NCBI RefSeq assembly: GCF_029892785.1 | Contig: NZ_JARXXA010000015.1 | Coordinates: 1-64,000, forward strand | From: Parabacteroides sp. PH5-46 | Lineage (GTDB): Bacteria > Bacteroidota > Bacteroidia > Bacteroidales > Tannerellaceae | DNA: 64,000 bases | Direction: 5' to 3' | In this document: piece after piece, positions 45,343-54,371 of the stretch | How positions within the stretch are numbered: position 1 is the first letter of the stretch | How the letters are laid out: each line of letters begins with the position of its first letter | Translations under genes and position numbers: made by a program | The notes under the pieces: generated by a model | Databases searched by the model: none | What the model saw: only the letters and a program-made list of their open reading frames with translations | Told to the model about the DNA's origin: nothing

Positions 45343-48090
45343 ATGTATTTTATGAATGTGAACTTTCGGAATTCAATGATGCATGTTGATGAAAATTTTG
45401 ATTTTAAAAAAACATTTTCCCTATTACATGAACCTGCTTTTGTAAAGAAGTTATTTGGCAAGAATTATGCAAAATCCCTATCTATATTTGAAAAATTAAA
45501 TAACCTCGTAGCAAAGCATGCTTCGTATGAATATACTACAAAAAACGGAGTATTGTGTTTGCTGGGGGATACCTTTGCAGAATCGAAGAAAGCAGAACAG
45601 GCCTTAGATTGCTATCCATTGGCTTATGAATGGCGAAACTTTTTTAAACAGGAAATCGGAGACTTTAGAATTTTACTTCAGCTTGAATTTATTCTATCGG
45701 CTACCCGGGATAAAGGGAAGAACTTTGGTATCTACGAATTTATGAATCGTGAGTTTACAGCAGATATAGTTAAATTTTATGGATTCGACTTGTTAGAATT
45801 AAAAAATAACCTGAAATCTCTTTCCTATTATGATACTGTTTATGAAATTATCCATTTACTTTCGAAAACTTATTGGGATACGAAATATGCTAATTATGTA
45901 GCTAAAAATATATTGATTTCTTTCCTTTCTTTTATAGGTAGAAATAGTATAAAAAAAGAGTACATTTATGACTCTTATGGAACTAAAGAATCACGTACTG
46001 TTTTTATCTATCAGCATATAGGTCTGGATTACTGGATGTCGATATATAACGGGCGGATTTCTGATAAAGAATTTGCTGATTTCTTTCGGATTTTTTATCA
46101 GTATTATATAAAATCCGACTTTTTTGCAATAAAATCGCCACTTTACTTTTATAAGGGATATGTATCTGTTTTTGATTTCGGCAAAGCCTATGTCATGGGA
46201 TTGATTCCTGAATCGGAAATGATAGAGGAGTTGACAGTACGCTCTAATGCACAGGAGTATATGAGCCTGGCTTCTGCCTTTTTGTTTGATAAACTGACAG
46301 ATACACAACAACAGAAACTGGATGTCTTTAAACGAACAGATTTTTCTGCTTTTAAAGAGCTGATACAGCGTGTAATCGATCATATACTGGATGTTGAACT
46401 GAAACAGCCGGATAGCTTAACGGATGTATCACCGGTTGCTATGAAACTGGAGCATATAGAAGGGGTAGCTGCTTTTGTTTCACTTCTGAAAGCCTTTAAA
46501 AAGGAGTCATTTGCCAAACCGAATTATTACTTCAAATCAGTTCATACGAAAAATGAAGTATTAAGCGAGTTACTTCGCAGGTGTTATCCTTTCAAAATAG
46601 ATAATGCAGCATCCTTATCGACTCAGTTAAAGGGTGTTCGTATATCTGATAAGCAATTAGCTGGAGCTGCTATGTATGCTCCTCAATGGGCAGAGATTGT
46701 AGAAGATTATACGGGCTGGAAAGGCTTGACAAATGCCATTCATTTTTTTCATGCCCATCTCGACGAATATAGCGAAAACTGGCAAAAAGCAATCATTGCC
46801 CGGTGTACACCCGTTGATCAGGAATACCTTCTGCAAGGCGCTTTCGATCTGAACTGGTTCCGTGAGATTTACAAAGAACTTGGTATGAAAAGGATGGAAC
46901 TTCTTTGCAAAGCATCCGACTCTATCACTACTGAAAACGGACATGAAAAGATATGCAAATATGCCAGTGCCATTAATGGCAAACTAAAAGCAAAGGATAT
47001 CCGGAAAGAGCTTGAACGAAAGAGAAATAAAGAACTGTTAATGCTTTATTGCCTTATCCCGCTGAACAAACGCTCTAAGACTGATTTGCTGGAGCGCTAC
47101 CGCTATCTGAAGCAGTTTTCGGCAGAGAGTAAAGGATACAGCTCCCAACGTCAGGAAAGCGAGAAAAAAGCCGTGGAAACCGGTATACAGAATTTAGCTA
47201 TAAATGCAGGCTATAACGATGTAAGCCGTTTGATGTGGCACATGGAATCGGAGCTGATAAGCGAAATACAGCCTTATCTTACCCCCAAAGAATATGAAGG
47301 AGTAGATATCTACATCCGGATTACAGATGAAGGACACTTTGAACTGAGTTATGTAAAGGGAGACAGGCCTTTAAGCAGTATTCCTGCCCGTTTGCGGAAG
47401 CATGCCTATATGGAAGAGTTGAGAGCTGTACTGAAGAACCTGAAAAACCTATCTTCCAGATTTTTAGGAATGCTTGAACAGTTTATGAGGGATGGTATTT
47501 CTTTCTATTGGAGCGAGCTTGTGTCATTTATGCAGAACCCTGTTCTCTCTCCCTTATTGAAAAACCTGGTTTATATAACTGAAGACGGGATAACAGGATT
47601 TTACTCGGCAGGAGCTTTGTTATTACCTGGTAAGGAATCCGCCTTCCCAGAGCCGAACAGCCGGGTTCATATAGCGCATCCTGTAGAATTATTGAAATCT
47701 AACAGTTTACATCTTTGTAGGGAATATATGTCTGCCAAAGAGATTACACAACCTTTCAAACAGCTATTCCGCGAAGTATATAACAACAAGCATACCGGTA
47801 ACAACCATCTTCGCATGGACGATCTGTCTGATTTATCGAACAATAGCCGTTGGTTACCGAACCATACCGAAGGTTTGCAGCGAATATATTTCGAGTTTAA
47901 TATAGTAGCTACTGTTTCGGATACGATTGAATTCCGCGACAGAACATCCTATTTACCCATTCCTATACATGAAGTACCTGATATTGTCTTCTCAGAAGTA
48001 ATACGCGATATCGACTTTGCCATAAACGGCACTTACACCGCTAGCCTGTCAACCACCTACAAAGAAATCGTAAGCTACCCCGTAGCGTGA
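45343..48090 (+). CDS. DUF4132-like large cytoplasmic protein
   Basis: 915 residues, no signal peptide or membrane segment; the start may be Met4 (45352). The last 280 residues have the features I associate with DUF4132: a helical stretch before LTPKEYEGVDIYIRITDEGHFELSYVKGDRPLSSIPARLRKHAYMEELRAVLKNLKNL, then GMLEQFMRDGISF, NPVLSPLLKNLVYI, RVHIAHPVELL, ITQPFKQLFREVY, and a final FSEVIRDIDFAI. Between QPFKQLFREVY and the final segment it is shorter than the relatives I recall. The N-terminal 550 residues are alpha-helical and unassigned. Function unknown; some relatives carry WGR or HEAT-like domains. Monocistronic. Confidence 0.65.
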   Translation: MYFMNVNFRNSMMHVDENFDFKKTFSLLHEPAFVKKLFGKNYAKSLSIFEKLNNLVAKHASYEYTTKNGVLCLLGDTFAESKKAEQALDCYPLAYEWRNFFKQEIGDFRILLQLEFILSATRDKGKNFGIYEFMNREFTADIVKFYGFDLLELKNNLKSLSYYDTVYEIIHLLSKTYWDTKYANYVAKNILISFLSFIGRNSIKKEYIYDSYGTKESRTVFIYQHIGLDYWMSIYNGRISDKEFADFFRIFYQYYIKSDFFAIKSPLYFYKGYVSVFDFGKAYVMGLIPESEMIEELTVRSNAQEYMSLASAFLFDKLTDTQQQKLDVFKRTDFSAFKELIQRVIDHILDVELKQPDSLTDVSPVAMKLEHIEGVAAFVSLLKAFKKESFAKPNYYFKSVHTKNEVLSELLRRCYPFKIDNAASLSTQLKGVRISDKQLAGAAMYAPQWAEIVEDYTGWKGLTNAIHFFHAHLDEYSENWQKAIIARCTPVDQEYLLQGAFDLNWFREIYKELGMKRMELLCKASDSITTENGHEKICKYASAINGKLKAKDIRKELERKRNKELLMLYCLIPLNKRSKTDLLERYRYLKQFSAESKGYSSQRQESEKKAVETGIQNLAINAGYNDVSRLMWHMESELISEIQPYLTPKEYEGVDIYIRITDEGHFELSYVKGDRPLSSIPARLRKHAYMEELRAVLKNLKNLSSRFLGMLEQFMRDGISFYWSELVSFMQNPVLSPLLKNLVYITEDGITGFYSAGALLLPGKESAFPEPNSRVHIAHPVELLKSNSLHLCREYMSAKEITQPFKQLFREVYNNKHTGNNHLRMDDLSDLSNNSRWLPNHTEGLQRIYFEFNIVATVSDTIEFRDRTSYLPIPIHEVPDIVFSEVIRDIDFAINGTYTASLSTTYKEIVSYPVA

Positions 48091-48201
48091 AAAACTTTTT
48101 GATGTTAATAAACCTTATACACTTACATAATTTCCCAAAATAACGATTTTATCTAACCTTACTTTCAATAAAAATGGTTGTAAAAATAAAATACTAAGCA
48201 C

Positions 48202-48660
48202 ATATTAATAATAAAACAATCATATTTAACGAATATTTAGTTAAATCAAGGATTTTCTCCAAATTCATCCAAGTCATTTAACTAAATTATCAAGGTCATT
48301 TCAAAATGTCATCTAGATGATTTACTAAAATGACCTTGATGAATTTTTTATACATTTCTGCCAATCTCAAAAATATTGGCAGGAATATATAATACGAAAG
48401 GTTTGTTAACTAAAAACATACCTAAAATGACTACCTATTTTGAAATATCAAAAAGACATATATTTAATGATGAATGTAGAATTATGAATGGAAAATATTA
48501 AAAGAATCGTTCTATATGCTCCGTCTTTCTTTTTTAAGCTACAAAACGATAAATCTAAAGTATCAAATTCAGCGCTTTTTTGCAACTCTCCCCTACTCTG
48601 TCTCGAAATATGACGTGTCAGAGAGGGGTAAATTAACAATTTGATAAAATGACACAATAA
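48202..48660 (+). repeat. dispersed intergenic element, copy 2 (~460 bp)
   Basis: Homologous in inverted orientation to 14843-15240. In order it has ATATTAATA and an AT-rich 65-bp head, the 22-bp array, a CTGCCAAT/ATTGGCAG hairpin (48359-48383), AATACGAAAGGTTTGTTAACTAAAAA at 48391-48416, about 65 bp absent from copy 1, then (in inverted sense) the TTTGATACTTTAGATTTATC block near 48550-48569, a CATATTTCGAG block near 48610, and CCCC...TTAACAATT. CCCCTACTCTG (48590-48600) can pair with CAGAGAGGGG (48619-48628). No shared ORF. Confidence 0.7.
48267..48354 (+). repeat. 22-bp-period array inside dispersed element copy 2
   Basis: Four units start at 48267, 48289, 48311 and 48333. They open ATCCAAGTCATTT, ATCAAGGTCATTT, ATCTAGATGATTT and ACCTTGATGAATT. 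The last is the inverted form of the word (AATTCATCAAGGT). Positions match the array of copy 1 unit for unit, but the words in units 1 and 2 are exchanged between the copies. Confidence 0.7.
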
Positions 48661-48764
48661 AGAGCTATTTTCTCTGGCTTGCTTCGCTAGACCCACGGCA
48701 AACTAAGGGTTACCAATATTTAAGCCTCGCAGCTTTTTTTGTGAGCAAGTTTTATTATTTCTGT

Positions 48765-48772
48765 TATCTTTG
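48765..48772 (+). promoter_or_regulatory. -7 promoter element of mutS
   Basis: TATCTTTG matches TAnnTTTG, 28 bp before the GTG start; a TTTG lies 23 bp upstream (48738-48741). Confidence 0.55.
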
Positions 48773-48799
48773 TGTCTCAATTGAAAAATAAGAAAAACT

Positions 48800-51418
48800 G
48801 TGGCAAAGCATATCGTTGAGACACCGCTGATGAAGCAATACTTCGACATTAAAGCGAAGCATCCTGATGCGATTCTTTTATTCCGGGTGGGTGACTTTTA
48901 TGAGATGTATGGCGAAGATGCTGTCATAGGAGCTGATATCCTCGGGATTACGCTGACGAAGCGGGCTAACGGAGTTGCTCAGCACGTGGAAATGGCGGGT
49001 TTCCCCCATCATGCGCTGGATACGTATTTGCCTAAGTTGGTACGGGCCGGAAAACGGGTGGCTATCTGCGACCAGTTAGAGGATCCGAAGATGACCAAGA
49101 AACTGGTGAAACGAGGGATAACCGAGTTGGTAACACCGGGCGTTTCCATCAACGATACAGTCCTGAACCACAAAGAGAATAACTTTCTGGCTTCTGTTCA
49201 TTTCGAGAAGGATCATTGCGGGATTGCCTTTCTGGATATCTCTACCGGAGAGTTCCTTACAGCCGAAGGGACAGTTGACTATATCGATAAGTTGCTGAAC
49301 AACTTTTCACCCAAAGAAATACTGATAGAACGGAAGAACAGGAAACGCTTTGAGGAGTGTTTCGGTTCGCGTTACTTCACCTTTGAACTAGAGGACTGGG
49401 TATTTACTGCCGACTCCGCCAACGATCGCTTGTTGAAGCATTTCGAGACGAAGAGTCTGAAGGGCTTTGGTGTACATCACCTGAAGCAGGGGATTATCGC
49501 TGCCGGAGCTATTCTGCACTACTTAGACATTACCCAACATCACCAGATATCGCATATTACCTCCCTTTCGCGCATTGAAGAAGATCGCTATGTGCGGCTC
49601 GATAAGTTCACCGTTCGTAGCCTCGAATTGATTGGCACGATGAATGAAGGGGGTACCAGTTTGTTGCATGTCATCGACAAGACTATCTCGCCAATGGGCT
49701 CGCGTATGCTCCGTCGTTGGTTGCTTTTTCCGCTGAAAGATGTGAAGCCTATTCAGGAGCGGCAAGACGTGGTAGACTACTTCTTTCGCCATCCCGAGAC
49801 CAAAGAATCCCTTGAGACCAACTTAGGACAAATTGGTGATCTGGAACGTATTATTTCAAAGGTAGCCGTGGGTCGTGTTTCGCCTCGCGAGGTGGTTCAG
49901 TTGCGGATTGCTTTGTCTGCTATAGAGCCGATAAAGGAGATTTGCGAGAACAGCAACGAGCCCAGTTTGTGCCGGATTGGCGAGCAGTTAAATACCTGCG
50001 CCATTATCCGCGACAGGATAGCGAAAGAAATTGTTCCCGATCCCCCTGCCCTACTAAATAAGGGCAATGTAATCGCTAAAGGAGTAAGTGCCGAGCTGGA
50101 CGAGCTACGCGCCATTGCGTATTCCGGAAAAGATTACCTGTTGCAAGTGCAGCAGCGGGAGATAGAAAAGACAGGCATTTCCAGCCTTAAGATAGCTTTC
50201 AATAACGTATTCGGCTACTATATTGAAGTGCGGAATACGCATAAAGATAAGGTGCCGCCCGAGTGGATACGCAAGCAAACCCTCGTGAATGCAGAGCGCT
50301 ACATCACCGAAGAACTGAAGGAATACGAAGAGAAGATACTGGGTGCCGAAGAGAAGATACAGGGCATGGAATCACGCCTGTTTAATGAACTGGTGTTATG
50401 CCTGATGGAGTATATCTCTCCTATACAAACCAATGCCAACCTGATTGCGCGTATCGACTGCCTGCTCTCCTTTGCCAAGGTAGCGGCAGCGAATAAATAC
50501 ATACGTCCGCTGGTAGACGAGTCGGATGTGCTGGATATTAAGGCCGGACGACATCCGGTGATTGAAAAACAGCTTCCTCCGGGTGAGCCTTTTATTGCCA
50601 ATGATGTGTATCTGGATAGCAATAAGCAGCAGATCATTGTCATTACCGGTCCGAACATGGCGGGTAAGTCGGCTCTGCTACGGCAGACGGCCTTGATTAC
50701 CCTGATGGCTCAGACAGGTTGTTTCGTACCTGCCGAACAGGCACATATCGGCTTGGTAGATAAGGTATTTACCCGTGTTGGAGCCTCAGATAATATTTCC
50801 GTTGGCGAATCTACTTTCATGGTGGAAATGAACGAAGCCTCGGATATCCTGAACAACCTTTCTTCGCGTAGTCTGATACTCTTTGACGAATTAGGGCGGG
50901 GTACCAGCACCTACGATGGTATCTCTATTGCCTGGGCGATTGTAGAGTACATACACGAACACTCGGTGATGCGTCCTAAAACGCTCTTTGCCACTCATTA
51001 CCATGAGTTGAATGAGATGGAACGTTCCTTCAAACGCATCAAGAACTACAATGTATCGGTAAAGGAGGTAAACAATAAGGTAGTGTTTCTTCGTAAGCTC
51101 GTTCCGGGAGGCAGTGAGCATAGCTTTGGTATTCACGTGGCCAAGATGGCCGGGATGCCTAAAAGCATCGTAAAACGCGCCAATGAGATCTTAAAACAGC
51201 TGGAATCGGACAATAGGCAAGGAGGAGGAATAGCTGCCAAACCGGTAAAAGAAATAGCCTCAGGAGGCGAAGGCTTCCAGCTAAACTTTTTCCAGCTGGA
51301 CGACCCGGTACTCAGCCAGGTGCGTGACGAAATAAAAAACATGGACGTAAATAACCTTACGCCCATCGAAGCTCTTAATAAGCTAAGTGAAATCAAGAAG
51401 ATTATTCAAGGGAAATAA
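48800..51418 (+). CDS. mutS: DNA mismatch repair protein MutS
   Basis: 872 residues from a GTG start (GTG GCA AAG CAT). The protein begins [40 protein letters not shown], which holds the mismatch-reading Phe-x-Glu motif (GDFYEMYG). The ATPase domain has [40 protein letters not shown] and [10 protein letters not shown]-terminal dimerisation region follows. Intact and of normal length. Monocistronic, with a terminator after the stop. Confidence 0.97.
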   Translation: MAKHIVETPLMKQYFDIKAKHPDAILLFRVGDFYEMYGEDAVIGADILGITLTKRANGVAQHVEMAGFPHHALDTYLPKLVRAGKRVAICDQLEDPKMTKKLVKRGITELVTPGVSINDTVLNHKENNFLASVHFEKDHCGIAFLDISTGEFLTAEGTVDYIDKLLNNFSPKEILIERKNRKRFEECFGSRYFTFELEDWVFTADSANDRLLKHFETKSLKGFGVHHLKQGIIAAGAILHYLDITQHHQISHITSLSRIEEDRYVRLDKFTVRSLELIGTMNEGGTSLLHVIDKTISPMGSRMLRRWLLFPLKDVKPIQERQDVVDYFFRHPETKESLETNLGQIGDLERIISKVAVGRVSPREVVQLRIALSAIEPIKEICENSNEPSLCRIGEQLNTCAIIRDRIAKEIVPDPPALLNKGNVIAKGVSAELDELRAIAYSGKDYLLQVQQREIEKTGISSLKIAFNNVFGYYIEVRNTHKDKVPPEWIRKQTLVNAERYITEELKEYEEKILGAEEKIQGMESRLFNELVLCLMEYISPIQTNANLIARIDCLLSFAKVAAANKYIRPLVDESDVLDIKAGRHPVIEKQLPPGEPFIANDVYLDSNKQQIIVITGPNMAGKSALLRQTALITLMAQTGCFVPAEQAHIGLVDKVFTRVGASDNISVGESTFMVEMNEASDILNNLSSRSLILFDELGRGTSTYDGISIAWAIVEYIHEHSVMRPKTLFATHYHELNEMERSFKRIKNYNVSVKEVNNKVVFLRKLVPGGSEHSFGIHVAKMAGMPKSIVKRANEILKQLESDNRQGGGIAAKPVKEIASGGEGFQLNFFQLDDPVLSQVRDEIKNMDVNNLTPIEALNKLSEIKKIIQGK

Positions 51419-51425
51419 GCAAAAC

Positions 51426-51504
51426 GCAGAACGGGAAGTTACACACCCTCTACCCCCTCTCAAGAGGGGAAAAACCGTACTGCGTACTGCGTGTTCCGTT
51501 CTGC
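51426..51504 (+). terminator. terminator region after mutS
   Basis: GCAGAACGG (51426-51434) pairs with CCGTTCTGC (51496-51504), followed by TTCTTTATTTCT. Inside the loop is a second short hairpin of C/G runs (CCCCTCTCAAGAGGGG, 51454-51469) that recalls the GC-rich repeats at 20.7 and 55.2 kb. The outer arms also resemble a direct copy of the flanks, so it could be an inserted repeat. Confidence 0.6.
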
Positions 51505-51508
51505 TTCT

Positions 51509-51970
51509 TTATTTCTCCATTTCTTTCGTTATCTCCTGGATGTCTTGCAGAGTGAAGTTGCCGAGGAGTTGGATAACGGTGAAGCTGCTGTCGGTGTCGG
51601 CCAGCATGAAGAGGTCTTTTACTTTGTCGCCTTTCATAGTGGCGTAGAAGGTAGCACGGGTTTTACCGTCTTTTACGCGCATGAGTTCCTGGTGCTGACT
51701 GTTTACGAGCTGTTTGAACTCTTTTTTCATTTGTGGTATCTGGTCTGTTCTTTCTGTAGAAACAAGTTGCAGAGACTCTATCTTTCCTTTCATGTTCATC
51801 AGGTTGAGGCCTACGTTTTCTATGGTGGGCATCATCTGAAACATAGCTTTTGAGATGTATACAGAGGTTACATTGTCCATGTCGGCATATTTGTCGAACA
51901 GTTTGTCTTGTGCAAAGCCTAGTGTTGCACAGAAAAGGCATACGGCTGTAATTATATATTTCGTCTTCAT
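51509..51970 (-). CDS. DUF4252 protein, second copy
   Basis: 153 residues. Signal peptide (IITAVCLFCATLGFA-Q), then a DUF4252-like domain: KYADMDNVTSVYISKAMFQMMP, an amphipathic middle and IIQL-type end (DSSFTVIQLLGNFTLQDIQEI). Periplasmic or outer-membrane-associated protein of unknown function. It is the last gene of the DUF4252-sigma-anti-sigma-DUF4252 cluster, 8 bp after the membrane gene. Confidence 0.75.
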   Translation of the reverse strand: MKTKYIITAVCLFCATLGFAQDKLFDKYADMDNVTSVYISKAMFQMMPTIENVGLNLMNMKGKIESLQLVSTERTDQIPQMKKEFKQLVNSQHQELMRVKDGKTRATFYATMKGDKVKDLFMLADTDSSFTVIQLLGNFTLQDIQEITKEMEK

Positions 51971-51978
51971 ATCGCTGA

Positions 51979-52362
51979 TTATTCTTTAAAGTGTTTGTCT
52001 AATATCTGGTTTACTTTCTCCATTTCCTGTCCGGCGTTTTCTACCTGGTCGAGTCCTTTATTGAGCTGGGTAGACATGAAGGCCAGCACTTTCTCGGCTG
52101 CAATGGCAGCTTCCGCAGGATCGGTATAAGTATCTGCCATCCGGGCTTGATTGGCTTGCAAATCCGTACCAATAAAGATACCAATGGTAAGCAGGATGAC
52201 GGCTGCTGCACTTGTAGCCCAATAGGTGAGGCGATGGCGTTTCTGCTTTTTCTCATTTTCGGCCAACTTGTCAATATGCTGTTCCAAGCGTTCTGCCAAG
52301 CCTTCCGGTACGGGGATATTCAAGGCCTCGTCAATCATACTGTCAAATTCTTTATCATCCAT
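51979..52362 (-). CDS. single-pass membrane protein, probable anti-sigma factor
   Basis: 127 residues. A cytoplasmic N-terminus of about 45 (MDDKEFDSMIDEALNIPVPEGLAERLEQHIDKLAENEKKQKRHR), one membrane helix (LTYWATSAAAVILLTIGIFIG) and a short periplasmic helix-rich tail. It has no ZAS zinc motif. Its start overlaps the end of the ECF sigma gene by 8 bp, the usual arrangement for a cognate anti-sigma factor; that role is inferred from position and topology. Confidence 0.65.
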   Translation of the reverse strand: MDDKEFDSMIDEALNIPVPEGLAERLEQHIDKLAENEKKQKRHRLTYWATSAAAVILLTIGIFIGTDLQANQARMADTYTDPAEAAIAAEKVLAFMSTQLNKGLDQVENAGQEMEKVNQILDKHFKE

Positions 52363-52861
52363 AACTAGCTAGTTTAAAATATTGTTCCCGGATTATTTTC
52401 CGTGCCCGGGAGAGCAACACGCGTACATTTACGGCACTTAGGCCTGTTATCTCTTCTATCTCTTCCAGCGAGCAGTCTTTGATCCCTTTGAGGCGTATTA
52501 CCTGCCGCTGGTTTTCGGGAAGCTTGTCTATCAGTTGTTGAATCAGCCTGATTTCGTCTTGTTCGATGGCTTCTGTTTCCGGTGAAGCTCCGGTAGCCAT
52601 CGATAGGCTCTCTACTATTTCTTCGCTTTGCCTGCTGCGTGGCGAACGTAGGAAATCGTAGCATAAATTCTTTACAAGTGTTACACAGAAAGCTTCCGTA
52701 TTCCTTATTTCACTGATCTCTTTCCGTTTGCTCCAGAGTTTGCAGTAAGCATCCTGTAGGATATCTTCGGCGTCCTGGCTGTTACCTGTCAACGCATAGG
52801 CTATCCGGTAAAGCCGGGGGTGAAGCGGGAGATACAGTTGTTTGAAGCTTTCGGCATCCAT
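52355..52861 (-). CDS. ECF-type RNA polymerase sigma factor
   Basis: 168 residues. Region 2: LYRIAYALTGNSQDAEDILQDAYCKLWSKRKEI. Region 4: LPENQRQVIRLKGIKDCSLEEIEEITGLSAVNVRVLLSRARKIIREQ. It directs polymerase to a small regulon. It shares one base with the preceding DUF4252 gene (TGATG) and overlaps the membrane gene by 8 bp, so the three are translationally coupled. There is no FecR or SusC neighbour, so it is not a usual nutrient-type ECF unit. Confidence 0.92.
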   Translation of the reverse strand: MDAESFKQLYLPLHPRLYRIAYALTGNSQDAEDILQDAYCKLWSKRKEISEIRNTEAFCVTLVKNLCYDFLRSPRSRQSEEIVESLSMATGASPETEAIEQDEIRLIQQLIDKLPENQRQVIRLKGIKDCSLEEIEEITGLSAVNVRVLLSRARKIIREQYFKLASYG

Positions 52862-53307
52862 CAGCTATGCTCGTTTACCAGCTTTTCAATGTCCGATTTC
52901 TTGATCTTTCCTTTAATACGTACCATGGCTGCATCGCTTCCCGAGGTAAGCACCACAAGTTCGCGGATCATATCATCTTTGATAAGCAACATAACCTTTG
53001 TGCGTTTCCCATCTTCGTTTGCATTAATCATCGTTTCGTAGGACGAGTCTTTCAGGTTCCTGATGGCATTGGTAAATTGCTCTTTTACCTCGTTTCCGCA
53101 TTCGCCGAAAGAAAGGATTTCTATCCCGTCAACCCCCATTGTATCAGTAAATATCCCGGCCAGCTTCAGGGTCATTTTGCCGATATTTACCTTGTCTGTT
53201 CCTGCATGCTTTGAGAAGTCGCTGAATAGTTGGCTTACACTCATCTGCCCATATCCTAACTGGCATACAAGGGCAAGCATCGCTATAACTAATAATTTCT
53301 TTTTCAT
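52861..53307 (-). CDS. DUF4252 protein, first copy
   Basis: 148 residues. Signal peptide (LLVIAMLALVCQLGYG-Q), then a DUF4252-like domain (VSQLFSDFSKHAGTDKVNIGKMTLKLAG, MLLIKDDMIRELVVLTSGSDAAMVRIKGKI). It is a paralogue of the gene at 51509-51970 and differs strongly from it. First gene of the cluster, with its own promoter; its TGA overlaps the sigma ATG. Flanking of a sigma/anti-sigma pair by two such proteins suggests an envelope-sensing unit. Confidence 0.75.
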   Translation of the reverse strand: MKKKLLVIAMLALVCQLGYGQMSVSQLFSDFSKHAGTDKVNIGKMTLKLAGIFTDTMGVDGIEILSFGECGNEVKEQFTNAIRNLKDSSYETMINANEDGKRTKVMLLIKDDMIRELVVLTSGSDAAMVRIKGKIKKSDIEKLVNEHS

Positions 53308-53367
53308 CCTGATTATTCTTATTTGTTACTATTCAAAATAAAGACGGGCAAGCCGGAATAGTTGTTA

Positions 53368-53375
53368 CAAAAATA
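53368..53375 (-). promoter_or_regulatory. -7 promoter element of the DUF4252-sigma cluster
   Basis: CAAAAATA, i.e. TATTTTTG on the minus strand, about 60 bp before the ATG. Confidence 0.4.
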
Positions 53376-53383
53376 GAAGAAAA

Positions 53384-53424
53384 AAATAGGACGTTAGCTG
53401 TTTTTATTTGCTAACGTCCTATTT
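53384..53424 (-). terminator. intrinsic terminator after the uronate operon
   Basis: A perfect 15-bp stem (AAATAGGACGTTAGC at 53384-53398 with GCTAACGTCCTATTT at 53410-53424), an 11-nt loop and a T-run on the minus strand (CCTATTTTTTTC). The stem is made of two inverted words of a 21-bp array. Confidence 0.85.
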
Positions 53425-53456
53425 AAAATGGCTCGTGTCTTATTTTTATTTGCTCG
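53388..53456. repeat. 21-bp-period array at the end of the uronate operon
   Basis: Units start at 53388, 53409, 53430 and 53451: AGGACGTTAGCTGTTTTTATT, TGCTAACGTCCTATTTAAAA, GGCTCGTGTCTTATTTTTAT and TGCTCGTTAG (first 20 or so bases). The first unit's word is the inverse of the second's. The last unit runs into the stop codon of the propeller gene (53457-53459). Confidence 0.6.
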
Positions 53457-54371
53457 TTAGTTCAATCGGTAGCTTACGAAGGCAAATTTTTTGCTGTCGG
53501 GTGCCCATGAATTTACGTTGATTGTTCCTTGTCCGCCAAATAGTTGGGTGAGGACTTTGGGCTCGCCTCCTTTGGCAGGCATTAATAGCAGTTCTACGTT
53601 TTTGTTAGCCGGATGATCACCGGGTTGTACGTCGCCTTTTTTGTAGGCAATGTAAACCACCAATTCTCCATTGGGAGATACGTGTGGAAACCAGGCGTTG
53701 CGTGTTTCGTCGAAGGTCATTTGCGTTTGCTCGCTGCCATCGGTTTTCATGCGCCAGGCCTGCATTAATCCGCTTCGTACGGAATTAAACCAGATATACT
53801 TACCGCAGGGTGAATATTCGGCTCCATCGTCCAGTCCTTCGGCTGTTGTAAGGCGTACTTCCTCTCCTCCTTCGGCCGGGATGACATAGATGTCGTAATT
53901 GCCGTTACGGTCGGCACAATATGCCAGTTCTTTGCCGTCGGGGCTCCATCCGTGCAGATAACTGGGTGCCAGAGGAGTTATAAGCCGGGGCGTTCCCCCT
54001 TCAAAAGGGAGGGTATAGATGCGCGAACGTCCGTCTTCCTTGGTGCCGTGGCTGATAGCAATCTGCTTGCCGTCTGCCGAGATAACATGGTCGTTGTTGC
54101 AACGGGTAGCGTATCCGGTATTTATTTCCTGAGGCTCAGCCGCTGTGGTAGGGGAGAGCTTGTAGAGTTTACCTCCGCTGTTGTAGACAAGCCATTGCCC
54201 GTCGGGTGTCCAGTTAGGGGCTTCTATCAGGTAAGGAAACTCTTTTACAACGGTTCGTTTGCCTGTTGTAATATCCATTACCTCCAAGGTACTCGTTACT
54301 TTGCTGTTCTGTGCCTGCAGGCAGCTCAGAGCGCTTAGCAGGCAGATAGCGGTTAATACATAGTGTTTCAT
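53457..54371 (-). CDS. exported TolB/PD40-type beta-propeller protein of the uronate operon
   Basis: 304 residues. Signal peptide ([16 protein letters not shown]). Six repeated blades of the WD40-like PD40 type follow: [92 protein letters not shown]. Such propellers serve as binding proteins or, in some families, oligogalacturonate lyases; I do not see enough to assign a lyase active site. Its ATG shares one base with the kduI stop (TAATG), so it is coupled to that gene. Confidence 0.75.
   Translation of the reverse strand: MKHYVLTAICLLSALSCLQAQNSKVTSTLEVMDITTGKRTVVKEFPYLIEAPNWTPDGQWLVYNSGGKLYKLSPTTAAEPQEINTGYATRCNNDHVISADGKQIAISHGTKEDGRSRIYTLPFEGGTPRLITPLAPSYLHGWSPDGKELAYCADRNGNYDIYVIPAEGGEEVRLTTAEGLDDGAEYSPCGKYIWFNSVRSGLMQAWRMKTDGSEQTQMTFDETRNAWFPHVSPNGELVVYIAYKKGDVQPGDHPANKNVELLLMPAKGGEPKVLTQLFGGQGTINVNSWAPDSKKFAFVSYRLN

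Larger units (their letters stand above)
48091..48799. other. 709-bp intergenic region with dispersed element
   Basis: Most of it is dispersed element copy 2 (48202-48660) with its 22-bp array. The remainder is AT-rich sequence and the mutS promoter. An 82-codon open frame at 48448-48696 on the minus strand has no family features and lies partly in the repeat; I do not call it. Confidence 0.7.

Noticed and set aside
48448-48696. 82-codon minus-strand ORF upstream of mutS
   Set aside because: It falls partly in dispersed element copy 2 and has no recognisable domain; low-complexity composition typical of AT-rich spacer.
51421-51504. Third full copy of the GC-rich palindromic repeat after mutS
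   Set aside because: Only a short CCCCTCTCAAGAGGGG hairpin resembles it; the long arms and C5/G5 design are missing, so I list it as a terminator region only.
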